From contig WGNM01000034.1 of assembly GCA_016124575.1 (NCBI GenBank), positions 1 through 64,000 of the forward strand: a stretch of 64,000 bases of DNA, read 5' to 3'. The position numbers and the translations under genes were made by a program. How positions within the stretch are numbered: position 1 is the stretch's first letter; each line of letters begins with the position of its first letter. Origin of the DNA: Cryomorphaceae bacterium. GTDB lineage: Bacteria > Bacteroidota > Bacteroidia > Flavobacteriales_D > Sanyastnellaceae. Below, one piece after another: positions 35,374 through 44,164 of the stretch. The notes under the pieces are model-generated. The model was not told the DNA's origin. It ran no database searches and saw nothing but the letters and a program-made list of their open reading frames with translations.

Positions 35374-36987
35374 ATGAATCATTACGGAAGAAAAGCAGCA
35401 GAGGCCGGACTAGAGTCAATAGGTCTAGGTGGTGTTGCGAACGTTAATTGGAATTTAACTCCGGCAGAGCTCGTTGAGGAAACCATCATTCAAGGACAAG
35501 GGATCTTGACAAACACTGGAGCACTGGCAGTAGACACTGGCGAGTTCACAGGTCGTTCACCTAAAGATCGTTTTGTCGTTTGTGATGCAGAAACTGAAAA
35601 TTCAGTTTGGTGGGGAGATGTAAACATCAAGTTTACAACAGCTCAGTTTGATGCACTTTACAATCGCATGGCGGCTTACCTTTCGAATCGCGATGTTTAC
35701 GTGAGAGATGCGTACGCTTGCGCAGATGAAACCTACCGCATGAACATTCGTGTTGTGACCGAGTTTTCTTGGTCGAATATGTTTGCCTACAACATGTTTC
35801 TTCGCCCGAATGCCGATGAATTGGAGAACTTCACTCCTGATTGGCACATCGTATGCGCTCCTGAATTTATGGCTATTCCAGAAATTGATGGCACGCGCCA
35901 ACACAATTTCGCAATATTGAACTTTACCCGCAAGATGATCATCATCGGCGGAACAGGATATACGGGCGAGATCAAAAAAGGGATCTTCTCAGTTTTGAAC
36001 TATGTACTCCCTCATCACAGAAATGTGCTTTCTATGCACTGCTCTGCAAATGTCGGAGCCGATGGCGACACAGCAGTATTCTTCGGCCTTTCAGGTACTG
36101 GTAAGACAACCTTGTCATCGGACCCAAATCGCCGTTTGATTGGTGATGATGAACACGGGTGGTCTGACAAAGGTGTTTTCAACTTCGAAGGGGGCTGCTA
36201 CGCAAAAACCATCGATCTGTCTCGTGAGAAAGAACCGCAGATTTACGACGCCATTAAGTTTGGTGCCATTTTGGAAAACATCGGTTTTGAAGACGATGGC
36301 TGCACTCCTGATTACACTGATAAGTCGAAAACTGAAAACACGCGTGTCTCTTATCCGATTGACCACATCGACAATATCATGGTGCCATCTGCCGGTGGTG
36401 TGCCTCAGAATATTTTCTTCTTGACGTGCGATGCATTTGGAGTTTTGCCTCCAATCTCTCGTCTTTCAAAAGGTCAGGCGATGTACCACTTCATTTCGGG
36501 TTATACTGCTAAAGTGGCTGGTACCGAAGCTGGAATCACTGAGCCACAGACGGCTTTCTCAGCTTGTTTTGGTGCTCCTTTCTTACCATTGCACCCAACG
36601 AAATATGCGGAAATGCTAGGTCGTAAGATTGATGAGTCGAATGTCCGTGTATGGCTTATCAACACAGGATGGAGCGGGGGCTCATATGGTGAAGGGAAGC
36701 GCATTAGCTTGAAGTATACGCGTGCTATGATTACGGCAGCGCTTAACGGGCAGCTCGACAACGTAGAATACAATACCCACAAAGTGTTCGGTTTGCAGAT
36801 GCCTGCCGCTTGTCCGGATGTGCCTGCTGATATCCTTTGGCCTCGTAACACATGGTCGAACAAAGAGGCGTACGATGTTAAAGCAAATGAGCTTGCGCAG
36901 AAATTCGTGACCAACTTCACCAAATACAGCGAATTCGCAAGCGAAGAAATTTTAGCAGCAGCACCGCAAGTAACAGCCGCTGTCTAA
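35374..36987 (+). CDS. pckA: Phosphoenolpyruvate carboxykinase (ATP)
   Basis: A 537-residue enzyme converting oxaloacetate and ATP to PEP and CO2, the entry to gluconeogenesis; many Bacteroidota also use it for CO2 fixation. Landmarks are TGRSPKDRFVV, the FGLSGTGKTTLSSDP kinase-1a loop, GDDEHGWSDKGVFNFEGGCY (kinase-2 and metal site), VPQNIFFLTCDAFGVLPPIS and the INTGWSGGSYGEGKR C-terminal region. I start at ATG 35374, after an in-frame TTG at 35368. It has its own promoter and terminator. Expected partner enzyme Mdh lies 5 kb upstream. Confidence 0.97.
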   Translation: MNHYGRKAAEAGLESIGLGGVANVNWNLTPAELVEETIIQGQGILTNTGALAVDTGEFTGRSPKDRFVVCDAETENSVWWGDVNIKFTTAQFDALYNRMAAYLSNRDVYVRDAYACADETYRMNIRVVTEFSWSNMFAYNMFLRPNADELENFTPDWHIVCAPEFMAIPEIDGTRQHNFAILNFTRKMIIIGGTGYTGEIKKGIFSVLNYVLPHHRNVLSMHCSANVGADGDTAVFFGLSGTGKTTLSSDPNRRLIGDDEHGWSDKGVFNFEGGCYAKTIDLSREKEPQIYDAIKFGAILENIGFEDDGCTPDYTDKSKTENTRVSYPIDHIDNIMVPSAGGVPQNIFFLTCDAFGVLPPISRLSKGQAMYHFISGYTAKVAGTEAGITEPQTAFSACFGAPFLPLHPTKYAEMLGRKIDESNVRVWLINTGWSGGSYGEGKRISLKYTRAMITAALNGQLDNVEYNTHKVFGLQMPAACPDVPADILWPRNTWSNKEAYDVKANELAQKFVTNFTKYSEFASEEILAAAPQVTAAV

Positions 36988-37010
36988 TTTTAATATTCAG
37001 ACTATTCATA

Positions 37011-37038
37011 AAAAGAGGCTTTCTAAGCCTCTTTTTTT
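37011..37038 (+). terminator. Rho-independent terminator after pckA
   Basis: A ten-base-pair stem (AAAAGAGGCT 37011-37020 with AGCCTCTTTT 37026-37035), a five-base loop and a T tract, ending 14 bases before the rsmE ATG. Confidence 0.9.
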
Positions 37039-37051
37039 ATTCCTTTGCACC

Positions 37052-37753
37052 ATGCAACTGTACTATGTAAACGAAGTATATCACTTCGAAGCCGTTCTTC
37101 CTCCAGATGAGTCAGCTCACGCTATAAAAGTGATGAGATTGGGCATAGGAGACATTATTTATGTTACCGATGGCAGAGGTTCACTTTATGAAGCAACCAT
37201 CATGGATGCTTCGTATGTTTCTTGCCGTGTGCATATGAACAGGTTGCAAAGCCATGACCGCGATACTTCAGACTTGGTGATAGCCATTGCTCCAACCAAG
37301 AATAAGGATCGTTTCGAATGGTTCATTGAAAAAGCTGTTGAGCTAGGATGCACTGAGATACAACCTATTTGGTGCGAGCACTCAGAACGCCGTCAAGCGC
37401 GGACAGACCGATGGGATAAAATCGCTTTGGCAGCTATGAAGCAAAGCTTACATCTGTACTTGCCAACCATACACGAGCCAATTGAATTCAAAGAGTTTGT
37501 GGCAGCAAACAAGAAGAAAGGCTATATCGCGTGGGTAGGTGAAGAGCCTTCTCCCATGTTCTATGGCGAATACGATGCTGCAAAACCAGGTGTCATTGCC
37601 ATTGGTCCAGAAGGTGATTTCTCAGAAGATGAAATCAAGTTCGCTCTAAATGCGGGATGGAAACCTGTAGGTCTCGGCTCATATCGGCTGCGCACAGAAA
37701 CGGCTGGTGTTACCGCGATGTCGCAAGCCATGCTGAAAGTAGAGATCAGCTAA
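37052..37753 (+). CDS. rsmE: 16S rRNA (uracil1498-N3)-methyltransferase
   Basis: A 233-residue SPOUT methyltransferase modifying U1498 in the 30S decoding region. The N-terminal PUA-like domain covers about 1-65 (DGRGSLYEATI). The SPOUT knot is clear: VIAIGPEGDFSEDEIKFAL and LGSYRLRTETAGVTAMSQ, the AdoMet-binding trefoil. The FEWFIEKAVELGCTEIQPIW and CEHSERRQAR segments are also diagnostic. An imperfect promoter element (TTCCTTTG 37040-37047) sits four bases before the ATG. Confidence 0.94.
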   Translation: MQLYYVNEVYHFEAVLPPDESAHAIKVMRLGIGDIIYVTDGRGSLYEATIMDASYVSCRVHMNRLQSHDRDTSDLVIAIAPTKNKDRFEWFIEKAVELGCTEIQPIWCEHSERRQARTDRWDKIALAAMKQSLHLYLPTIHEPIEFKEFVAANKKKGYIAWVGEEPSPMFYGEYDAAKPGVIAIGPEGDFSEDEIKFALNAGWKPVGLGSYRLRTETAGVTAMSQAMLKVEIS

Positions 37754-37831
37754 CAGTCTGCTGTTACTTCATCGTTTTATTTTCTCGAATTGTGATGATG
37801 TGATTGGCTAACTTTCCACAAAGGTTTTGCC

Positions 37832-38155
37832 ATGAAAAAAATCATCCTGATCGTTGCTTTGCTGATGGTGGCGCTGCTGGCGACAAATCCCAATGAAAAT
37901 GATTTTCAAAGGTTTGTTGAAAATGCACTGCAAGACAAGCTAGAAAAGAAAGCCCTGCCAGATAATCAAGTCAGTGAACTTATCGAAGAACGCATCGGTA
38001 AATTGGCTGCAAGTTTTGCAAAAGAGATCGCTGTACGCCACAATTATTACGTGTTTTCAATATACACGGTGTCGATGGCTGGCGATGATTTCCACTATTT
38101 AGGTATCGCAAAAATCTTCGTTCCCCTTCAATCTACTCAGCCAGGAAATTTATGA
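37832..38155 (+). CDS. Small membrane-anchored protein, DUF4359-like
   Basis: A 107-residue protein with one N-terminal hydrophobic helix (MKKIILIVALLMVALLATNP), then NPNENDFQRFVENALQDKL, which resembles the DUF4359 start (NP-x-x-x-D-(F/Y)). The C-terminus (NYYVFSIYTVSMAGDDFHYL) looks like a compact beta unit. Its stop overlaps the start of the GH20 gene by four bases (ATGA), suggesting coupled expression. Function unknown; family call is from memory. Confidence 0.7.
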   Translation: MKKIILIVALLMVALLATNPNENDFQRFVENALQDKLEKKALPDNQVSELIEERIGKLAASFAKEIAVRHNYYVFSIYTVSMAGDDFHYLGIAKIFVPLQSTQPGNL

Positions 38156-40341
38156 GAGCAATTGTGCTTCTTTTTGCCGCGATACTTCTTTTCGCATGCA
38201 CACCAGAGCTGAATGTTGAACAGCCAAGCTTGATTCCGATTCCTCAACAGGTGGAGTGGAAAGATGGTGCCTTCTTGCTAGATAGCAAGGTGCCTTTGTC
38301 TTTTGATACGCTGTTTGCCAACGAAGCGGAATTCTTAAAAGCAATGGTGTCTGAGTCGATGCAGTTCTCGCCTGTTGTCGGTTCGTTTCCAAAAGCCATG
38401 ATCGCGATGACCTACAATGAATCGCTAGGCGCTGAAGAGTATCTGCTAAAGATCAATGAAGCAGGGATAACTATTTCAGCATCTGATCCTGCAGGAATGT
38501 TTTATGGTGTCCAAACTTTTCGTCAGTTTTTACCTCATAATTCAGGACAAGATGAAATCCTTCTACCTTTTGTCAGCATTGACGATGCGCCGGCATTTAA
38601 GCACCGAGGAATGCTGCTAGACTGTTGTCGGCATTTTATGGATCCAGACTTTGTTAAGCGCTATATCGATTTGCTGGCACGGTTTAAAATGAATGTCCTG
38701 CATTGGCACCTCACTGAAGATCAAGGGTGGAGATTGGCAATTGATGCCTATCCAGATTTAACGAATGTAGGTGCCTGGCGGATAGAGGATAGCGGTGAGC
38801 GATATGGTGGCTTTTACACGAAAAATGAGGTTCGTGAAATAGTGGCTTATGCGGCAGAGCGTCATGTAAAAGTGATTCCTGAGATTGAGATGCCCGGACA
38901 TTCTAGTGCTGCCATTGCAGCATATCCGTGGCTAGGCTGCACAGGTGAGAGTATTGAGGTGGAAACTGAATGGGGTGTTTTTAAAGACATTTACTGCGCA
39001 GGAAATGATTCAACCATAGCATTTCTTGAGACTGTGCTCGATGAGGTAATGGAGCTTTTTCCCTCAGAAATTATCCACTTGGGAGGTGATGAAGCGCCAA
39101 AAGCACATTGGGAAGAATGTGATAAATGCAAGAAGCGAATCGCAGAGCATGGCTTAAAGGATGCCCATGAACTGCAAAGCTTTTTCATTCAGCATTTTGC
39201 CAATTACTTAAAGCAGCATGGCAGAAAAGCCATTGGTTGGGATGAAATTTTGGAGGGTGGATTGCCGGAAGGTGCCATGGTACAATCATGGAGAGGCATG
39301 CAAGGCGGAATTGAGGCTGCAACCGCTGGGAGAGATGTGGTGATGTCGCCAACATCTCACGCGTATTTCGACTACGATGTAAAGTCAACCGATTTGGCAG
39401 AAGTGTACCATTTTCAACCGGTAGCGGATTCTCTCGACAAGGAAATAGCCAAGCACATCATTGGCGGTGAATGCAATATGTGGACAGAACATGCGCCGCA
39501 AGACAAAGTTGACGCGAAGATGTTCCCAAGGATGTTGGCTATGGCTGAGGTGCTTTGGACAAATCAGAAAGTCCGCAACTACGACGAGTTTTTGAATCGG
39601 GTGCAAGGCATGTATCACTATCTCGATTTTCTTGATGTCGATTATGGCCCTGAAGGTGTGCCATTTACTTTCGAGTCGGCCATTAAAAACAATGGATTGG
39701 AAGTGATATTTAATACGTCTTTTCAAGATGGATATTTGGCGCTTGAAAATGGCGTTAAAATGACCTCAGATACACTCTTTGTAACTGAAAGTTTTGATCA
39801 ATATATATACGCCGTTAGAAACGGAGAAAAATATGGTGACTCTACACAAGTGTCGTTGAGCTACCACTATGGAGTTGGTAAACCCATTGTCCTTCAAAAT
39901 GGTTATTCGACGTACTATACAGGGGGAGGTGATCAGGCATTGAACGATGGTGTACGGGGAAGTTTTGATTTCCGTGATGGACATTGGCAAGCGCTTACTG
40001 GTAATGATATGGAGATTCAAATTGACTTGTTAGAAGTACAATTTATTACACGTTTAATTACCTCGTTTTATACGTATGCGAATGCATGGATATTTATGCC
40101 TTTGGAAGTGAAATTTGAATCATCAGAAAATGGCGTTGATTGGAGTGTGCTCGGCGTTTATAGAAACGAACTTGCGGAAGATGATAAACGACAAGAAATT
40201 GTTCCAATTGACCTGAGTTTAAAGGGGAGGAATGCACGGTACATTCGAATGACCGCCAAAAACCGCGGTGTTTGTCCGCCTTGGCACGACGCGCCCGGTG
40301 AGCCCGCTTGGCTGTTCTGCGATGAACTCATTATTCGTTAG
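38152..40341 (+). CDS. GH20 beta-N-acetylhexosaminidase lipoprotein
   Basis: A 729-residue enzyme with a lipoprotein signal (LLFACTPEL, Cys16). Residues about 22-140 form the GH20b domain (LIPIPQQVEW). About 145-490 form the catalytic barrel: FKHRGMLLDCCRHFMD, HWHLTEDQGWR, PEIEMPGHSSAAI and HLGGDEAPKAHW with the Asp313-Glu314 pair of the substrate-assisted mechanism. The C-terminal 200 residues resemble a chitobiase C-terminal plus F5/8-type carbohydrate-binding module. It removes terminal GlcNAc/GalNAc from glycans. Translationally coupled to the small gene upstream; 11-base convergent overlap downstream. Confidence 0.95.
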   Translation: MRAIVLLFAAILLFACTPELNVEQPSLIPIPQQVEWKDGAFLLDSKVPLSFDTLFANEAEFLKAMVSESMQFSPVVGSFPKAMIAMTYNESLGAEEYLLKINEAGITISASDPAGMFYGVQTFRQFLPHNSGQDEILLPFVSIDDAPAFKHRGMLLDCCRHFMDPDFVKRYIDLLARFKMNVLHWHLTEDQGWRLAIDAYPDLTNVGAWRIEDSGERYGGFYTKNEVREIVAYAAERHVKVIPEIEMPGHSSAAIAAYPWLGCTGESIEVETEWGVFKDIYCAGNDSTIAFLETVLDEVMELFPSEIIHLGGDEAPKAHWEECDKCKKRIAEHGLKDAHELQSFFIQHFANYLKQHGRKAIGWDEILEGGLPEGAMVQSWRGMQGGIEAATAGRDVVMSPTSHAYFDYDVKSTDLAEVYHFQPVADSLDKEIAKHIIGGECNMWTEHAPQDKVDAKMFPRMLAMAEVLWTNQKVRNYDEFLNRVQGMYHYLDFLDVDYGPEGVPFTFESAIKNNGLEVIFNTSFQDGYLALENGVKMTSDTLFVTESFDQYIYAVRNGEKYGDSTQVSLSYHYGVGKPIVLQNGYSTYYTGGGDQALNDGVRGSFDFRDGHWQALTGNDMEIQIDLLEVQFITRLITSFYTYANAWIFMPLEVKFESSENGVDWSVLGVYRNELAEDDKRQEIVPIDLSLKGRNARYIRMTAKNRGVCPPWHDAPGEPAWLFCDELIIR

Positions 40342-40636
40342 GCCCATTTGGTATTGGCATCCAATGGGTGACGTCACCGAAAAAATGGTTGCTATTTCCT
40401 TCTCCTTGCCAGAAGTGGATACCGTGTTTTTCGGCCTTGTCAGGACGATCGGCGTAGAAATTTTCGATAAAACGCAGAACGATCACTTCACGAAGTTCAA
40501 GTCCAGACAACCCCGGTAGCACAACTTTGTTGTTCGGGATAAATGCCAAAATACGCTCTTCGTTTTTCGGCAGTCTGACGTTGATGTCAATCCATTCCAA
40601 GCAAGGAGAATTGTTGAAGGATGATGTTTTGCTCAA
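40331..40636 (-). CDS. DUF551 domain protein
   Basis: A 101-residue protein. WIDINVRLPKNEERILAFIP and the closing DVTHWMPIP are the two hallmarks of DUF551, a family common in phages and mobile elements. The ATG at 40636 lies inside the 3' end of the same-strand response-regulator gene (50-base overlap in another frame). A TTG at 40600 in CLEWID would reduce this to 14 bases. It also overlaps the convergent GH20 gene by 11 bases. Function unknown. Confidence 0.75.
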   Translation of the reverse strand: MSKTSSFNNSPCLEWIDINVRLPKNEERILAFIPNNKVVLPGLSGLELREVIVLRFIENFYADRPDKAEKHGIHFWQGEGNSNHFFGDVTHWMPIPNGPNE

Positions 40637-40991
40637 TTTTTTCCTCCGTCAAAGGCTTGTGGATGTAGCCTTTTATACTGTCTTTGGTTTGAGCAATTTG
40701 AATGTCGTCGGCATGAATCGATGAACTGAGGATGATGATATCAGAGGTACGTCCATGTGCTTCCAATTGACGAACAAATTCCCATCCATCCATTTCAGGC
40801 ATGTTGATGTCGAGAAGGATCAGGTCTGGTTGTTCGATCTTACCCTTCTTAAAATAGTCGATAACAACGGCAGCATTTTGAAAAGCTGTAATCGTGGCTT
40901 TAGGTATCGAAAACGTTAAAAACTGTCGGTTCAGCAAGTTGTTGATCAAGTCGTCATCAATCAACATAATCGTACGGTAGGGAGAGGTCAT
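40587..40991 (-). CDS. Single-domain response regulator (receiver only)
   Basis: A 134-residue CheY-like receiver from ATG 40991. The acidic pocket is IMLIDDD, the phosphoacceptor Asp is in LILLDINMPEMDGWEF, the switch Ser/Thr is in IIILSSSIHADD and the Lys is in GYIHKPL. There is no output domain, so it works through protein contacts, as in many Bacteroidota histidine-kinase relays. No kinase gene is nearby. Its end overlaps the DUF551 gene downstream. Confidence 0.92.
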   Translation of the reverse strand: MTSPYRTIMLIDDDLINNLLNRQFLTFSIPKATITAFQNAAVVIDYFKKGKIEQPDLILLDINMPEMDGWEFVRQLEAHGRTSDIIILSSSIHADDIQIAQTKDSIKGYIHKPLTEEKIEQNIILQQFSLLGMD

Positions 40992-41078
40992 AATAGTATG
41001 ATTAGTGCACTTAAAGATACAAAGCACGCTTTGATTCTTTAAAGCACATCATGCTACTTATCAAAACAAAGATGTGTA

Positions 41079-41855
41079 CTATTGCCCAATGAAGGCCGGC
41101 TTTCTTTTCTCAATAAAAGCGGCAACTCCTTCTTTGTAGTCATGTGTTTGACCAGCAGCAGTTTGCAATTCACCTTCGAGATCGAGTTGGGTATTGAGAT
41201 CGTTTTCAAACGCCATGTTAAAAGCCCTTTTGGTCATGCCCAATGCTTTGGTTGGCATGGTTGCAAGTTGGGTTGATAGCTTGGCGATAGTCTCTTCGAA
41301 ATCATCATCGGCCACAGCTTTGAAAATCATTCCCATGGCCATAGCGTCGGCTGCAGAGATCTTTTCTCCTAGCATAGCGAGTGCAGTAGCACGTTGCAAG
41401 CCGATCAAACGAGGTAGCATCCAAGTACCTCCGCTATCGGGCACCAAGCCAATTTTAGAAAAAGCTTGGATAAATGTAGCCGATTCTTTTGCTATGCAAA
41501 TGTCGCAGGCAAGGGCAATGTTTGCTCCAGCACCAGCAGCAACACCATTTACAGCGGCGACGATTGGTTTTTCAATCGCACGCAAGCGGCGGATGATGGG
41601 GTTGTAGTGTTGGTGAACGATGTTTGGAAGGCCTGGTCCGGCAGGATCAATGACTTCCCCAAGGTCTTGACCCGCGCAAAAAGCCCGTCCCTCTCCCGTT
41701 AATACAATGCATCGCACTGCATCATCGTTTGCGGCATTGTCGAGGGCGGCATGAAGTGCCAGCGCCATTGACCTGTTGAAACTATTGAAAACAGCAGGAC
41801 GGTTTAAAGTGATTGTCGTGATGCCGTTGTTGTGGTTTACAAGAAGCTCTTCCAT
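41079..41855 (-). CDS. Enoyl-CoA hydratase/isomerase family, PaaG-like
   Basis: A 258-residue crotonase-fold protein from ATG 41855 (MEELLVNHNNGITTITLNRP). The CoA/oxyanion segment is GEGRAFCAGQDLGEV, followed by KPIVAAVNGVAAGAGANIAL and the acid in SKIGLVPDSGGTWMLPRLIG, typical of the PaaG (epoxyphenylacetyl-CoA isomerase) and related branch. PaaG acts in phenylacetate degradation, but no other paa genes are here, so general fatty-acyl-CoA hydration is equally possible. It stands downstream of the STAS-like gene, separated by a terminator. Confidence 0.88.
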   Translation of the reverse strand: MEELLVNHNNGITTITLNRPAVFNSFNRSMALALHAALDNAANDDAVRCIVLTGEGRAFCAGQDLGEVIDPAGPGLPNIVHQHYNPIIRRLRAIEKPIVAAVNGVAAGAGANIALACDICIAKESATFIQAFSKIGLVPDSGGTWMLPRLIGLQRATALAMLGEKISAADAMAMGMIFKAVADDDFEETIAKLSTQLATMPTKALGMTKRAFNMAFENDLNTQLDLEGELQTAAGQTHDYKEGVAAFIEKRKPAFIGQ

Positions 41856-41912
41856 ATCGTTTGAATGAGTGGCAAATATAGCGCACTCGTTTTTGGATGA
41901 TCGGTTTTGGGG

Positions 41913-41949
41913 AAAAAACAAATCGCCTCAATTTTAGTTGAGGCGATTT
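41913..41949 (-). terminator. Rho-independent terminator of the STAS-like gene
   Basis: A 12-base-pair stem (AAATCGCCTCAA 41920-41931 with TTGAGGCGATTT 41938-41949) and a six-base loop, followed on the minus strand by a T6 run (plus A6 at 41913-41918). Confidence 0.88.
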
Positions 41950-41974
41950 GATAGTTAATTTGTGGACAACTGCT

Positions 41975-42289
41975 TTACACAGCAGCATTTTCGTGTGCCA
42001 ATTTTGCGGCTGTAACGACGCTTTTTAACGACACTTTGCCTGTAAGGGAGATGTCTGTGATTTCAATCAATTCTTTCACCAAATCCTTATTGTGATCGCG
42101 ATATATTTGACCAATTGCGGATTCGAGGAACGGGTCAGCTAGCGTTTCGACATTTTGAAAAGACAGGATGACTTTTTGATTGTTTTCAATTGCTTCTTCG
42201 AGTAAAACATGCACTTTCTCACCATCTTCTGCAGACAAGCAAGAAGCACTTCCAACGATATTGTAGATATTCAGAACTAAAGTTTCCAT
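41975..42289 (-). CDS. STAS-like (DUF4325) domain protein
   Basis: A 104-residue cytoplasmic protein from ATG 42289 (METLVLNIYNIVGSASCLSA). The frame runs further upstream but the METLVLN start fits the compact domain. The core VHVLLEEAIENNQKVILSFQ, NVETLADPFLESAIGQIY is the DUF4325/STAS-like pattern, with the T/S-x-x-F-L/x-x-x-(G/A) helix start. Such domains often occur with ATPase partners in regulatory or accessory contexts, but no kinase neighbour is visible. Function is unassigned. Confidence 0.78.
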   Translation of the reverse strand: METLVLNIYNIVGSASCLSAEDGEKVHVLLEEAIENNQKVILSFQNVETLADPFLESAIGQIYRDHNKDLVKELIEITDISLTGKVSLKSVVTAAKLAHENAAV

Positions 42290-42449
42290 GATGCCAATCT
42301 TTAGGGGGTTCATGCATACAATGTACAAATTCAAATTCATGAAACATATAAAAAGCTTACAAACTATGTTCAACATAAGTTCCAAACGTGCAGCAGCATT
42401 TACATCCGCCGATTGAGGCGAGAAAGCATGAGAAATCACCACAACGTAC

Positions 42450-42457
42450 TATCTTTG
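42450..42457 (+). promoter_or_regulatory. -7 promoter element of smpB
   Basis: TATCTTTG matches TAnnTTTG and ends four bases before the ATG at 42462, predicting a leaderless transcript. The upstream -33 element is unclear. Confidence 0.5.
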
Positions 42458-42461
42458 CGCC

Positions 42462-42902
42462 ATGGCGGTGGAGATAAAAAATAAAAAAGCCCTGTATCGA
42501 TTTTTCTTGCTCGACGAGTTTACGGCGGGCATGGAATTAACGGGTTCAGAAATTAAATCCATTCGCAATGGCAAAGCCAGTATCGTTGAAGGATACTGCA
42601 AAATGAAGAAAGGCGAATTGTACGTCATCAACATGTACATTGCTGAATATGAGAATGGTGGGTATGCTAACCACAAACCGAAACGCGAGCGAAAATTGTT
42701 ACTGAACCGCACCGAGTTGAGCAAGCTAGAACGGAAATTGAAAGATCAAGGATTGACCGTGGTACCAATTGAGTTGTTCATCAGTGAGAAGGGTTATGCG
42801 AAGTTGAAAGTCGCACTTGCCAAAGGTAAGAAGATGCATGATAAGCGTGAAGACTTGAAAGACAAAGACATTGCCCGCGACATGGATCGAAAAGGCGAGT
42901 AG
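42462..42902 (+). CDS. smpB: SsrA-binding protein SmpB
   Basis: A 146-residue protein that binds tmRNA and brings it to stalled ribosomes for trans-translation. Diagnostic segments are [58 protein letters not shown] and the C-terminal tail [20 protein letters not shown] that mimics the codon-anticodon helix. Slightly shorter than most SmpB but complete. It lies two bases before bioA. The tmRNA gene itself is not in the window. Confidence 0.97.
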   Translation: MAVEIKNKKALYRFFLLDEFTAGMELTGSEIKSIRNGKASIVEGYCKMKKGELYVINMYIAEYENGGYANHKPKRERKLLLNRTELSKLERKLKDQGLTVVPIELFISEKGYAKLKVALAKGKKMHDKREDLKDKDIARDMDRKGE

Positions 42903-42904
42903 GA

Positions 42905-44164
42905 ATGGAATACCGAATTTGGCATCCGTTTACTCAGCACGGACAAAAAGCCGAGTTGCCCGAGATAGTTGCCGCGAGCGGATCATGGATAACCGATAAA
43001 TCAGGAAAACGGTATTTTGACGCCATTTCGTCGTGGTGGGTGAACCTGCACGGACATTCACATCCGCACATAGCGGAGCGTGTTAACGAGCAGATGAAAA
43101 CCTTAGAGCACGTTATTTTTTCGGGTTTTACACATGCTCCTGCGCAAGAACTCTGCAATCGGTTGATGAACCATTTGCCGAAGAACGATTGGAAATTCTT
43201 TTTTTCAGACAACGGATCTACCGCAATCGAGGTGGCAATGAAGATGGCCATTCAATATTTGCGTCAGCAGGAAGCAGGTACAAAAGTGAAAGTGATTGGG
43301 CTTGAAGGAAGTTATCACGGCGACACGTTTGGTGCTATGTCGGTTGCTGAGCGCAGTGTCTTCACCACTTCATGGGATGATTTCTTATTTGATGTCGTGC
43401 ATATCCCCGCTCCTTTGCCAGGTTCTGAAAATGCTTGTTTGGAAGCTTTGGAGCGCCATGCCGACAGCAATACCATTTTCATTTATGAGCCCTTGGTGCA
43501 GGGTGCAGGAGGTATGCGGATGTATTCTGATGAAGCCCTGCATCAGATGCTATCGGTGGCGAAGTTGAAAGGATGTGTATTGATAGCAGACGAAGTCATG
43601 ACCGGTTTTGGAAGAACGGGGAGGTGGTTTGCTAGCAGCGCATCGGCGATTGTTCCAGACATTATTTGTTTGAGCAAAGGACTTACTGGCGGGGCCTTGC
43701 CTATGTCGTTAACGGTATGTGGTAACCACCTGTACGAAGCATTTTTGGATGAACGGTTTATAAAAGGCTTTTTGCACGGACATTCATTTACAGGCAATCC
43801 GGTAGGGTGTGCGGCAGCCTTGGCCAGCTTGGATTTGATGGAAGAAAACGAGACTTGGATGGCAATCTCGATGATAGAGAAAGAGATAGCGAAGATTGCT
43901 GAAAGGCTCACTGTCTTGGAGAGAGTAACCGATATTCGGCACAAGGGGACCATTTTAGCATTTGAGTATGCGGGTGCAGGTAGTTACGATCATCAGATGC
44001 GTGAAGTATTGTATGAACGGTTTATGCATGCAGGCCATTTGATTCGTCCGCTTGGAAATACAGTGTACATCATGCCCCCTTATTGCACTACAAAAAAAGA
44101 GCTTGAGGTCGTTGGAACCGTGATTATTGATGTGATTCAAAGCATAGAGGAGGAGCAGTTTTGA
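42905..44164 (+). CDS. bioA: Adenosylmethionine-8-amino-7-oxononanoate aminotransferase
   Basis: A 419-residue class III aminotransferase of biotin synthesis, converting KAPA to DAPA using S-adenosylmethionine as amino donor. Visible features are WHPFTQHGQ at the start, SWWVNLHGHSHPHIAE, FSDNGSTAIEVAMKM, LEGSYHGDTFGAMS, LIADEVMTGFGRTG and the PLP Lys in ICLSKGLTGGALPMS. It begins two bases after the smpB stop and overlaps the following ketosynthase start, so these belong to one operon. The other bio genes are absent from the window. Confidence 0.95.
   Translation: MEYRIWHPFTQHGQKAELPEIVAASGSWITDKSGKRYFDAISSWWVNLHGHSHPHIAERVNEQMKTLEHVIFSGFTHAPAQELCNRLMNHLPKNDWKFFFSDNGSTAIEVAMKMAIQYLRQQEAGTKVKVIGLEGSYHGDTFGAMSVAERSVFTTSWDDFLFDVVHIPAPLPGSENACLEALERHADSNTIFIYEPLVQGAGGMRMYSDEALHQMLSVAKLKGCVLIADEVMTGFGRTGRWFASSASAIVPDIICLSKGLTGGALPMSLTVCGNHLYEAFLDERFIKGFLHGHSFTGNPVGCAAALASLDLMEENETWMAISMIEKEIAKIAERLTVLERVTDIRHKGTILAFEYAGAGSYDHQMREVLYERFMHAGHLIRPLGNTVYIMPPYCTTKKELEVVGTVIIDVIQSIEEEQF

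Noticed and set aside
41079-41855. Phenylacetate degradation cluster
   Set aside because: The hydratase resembles PaaG but no other paa gene is nearby.
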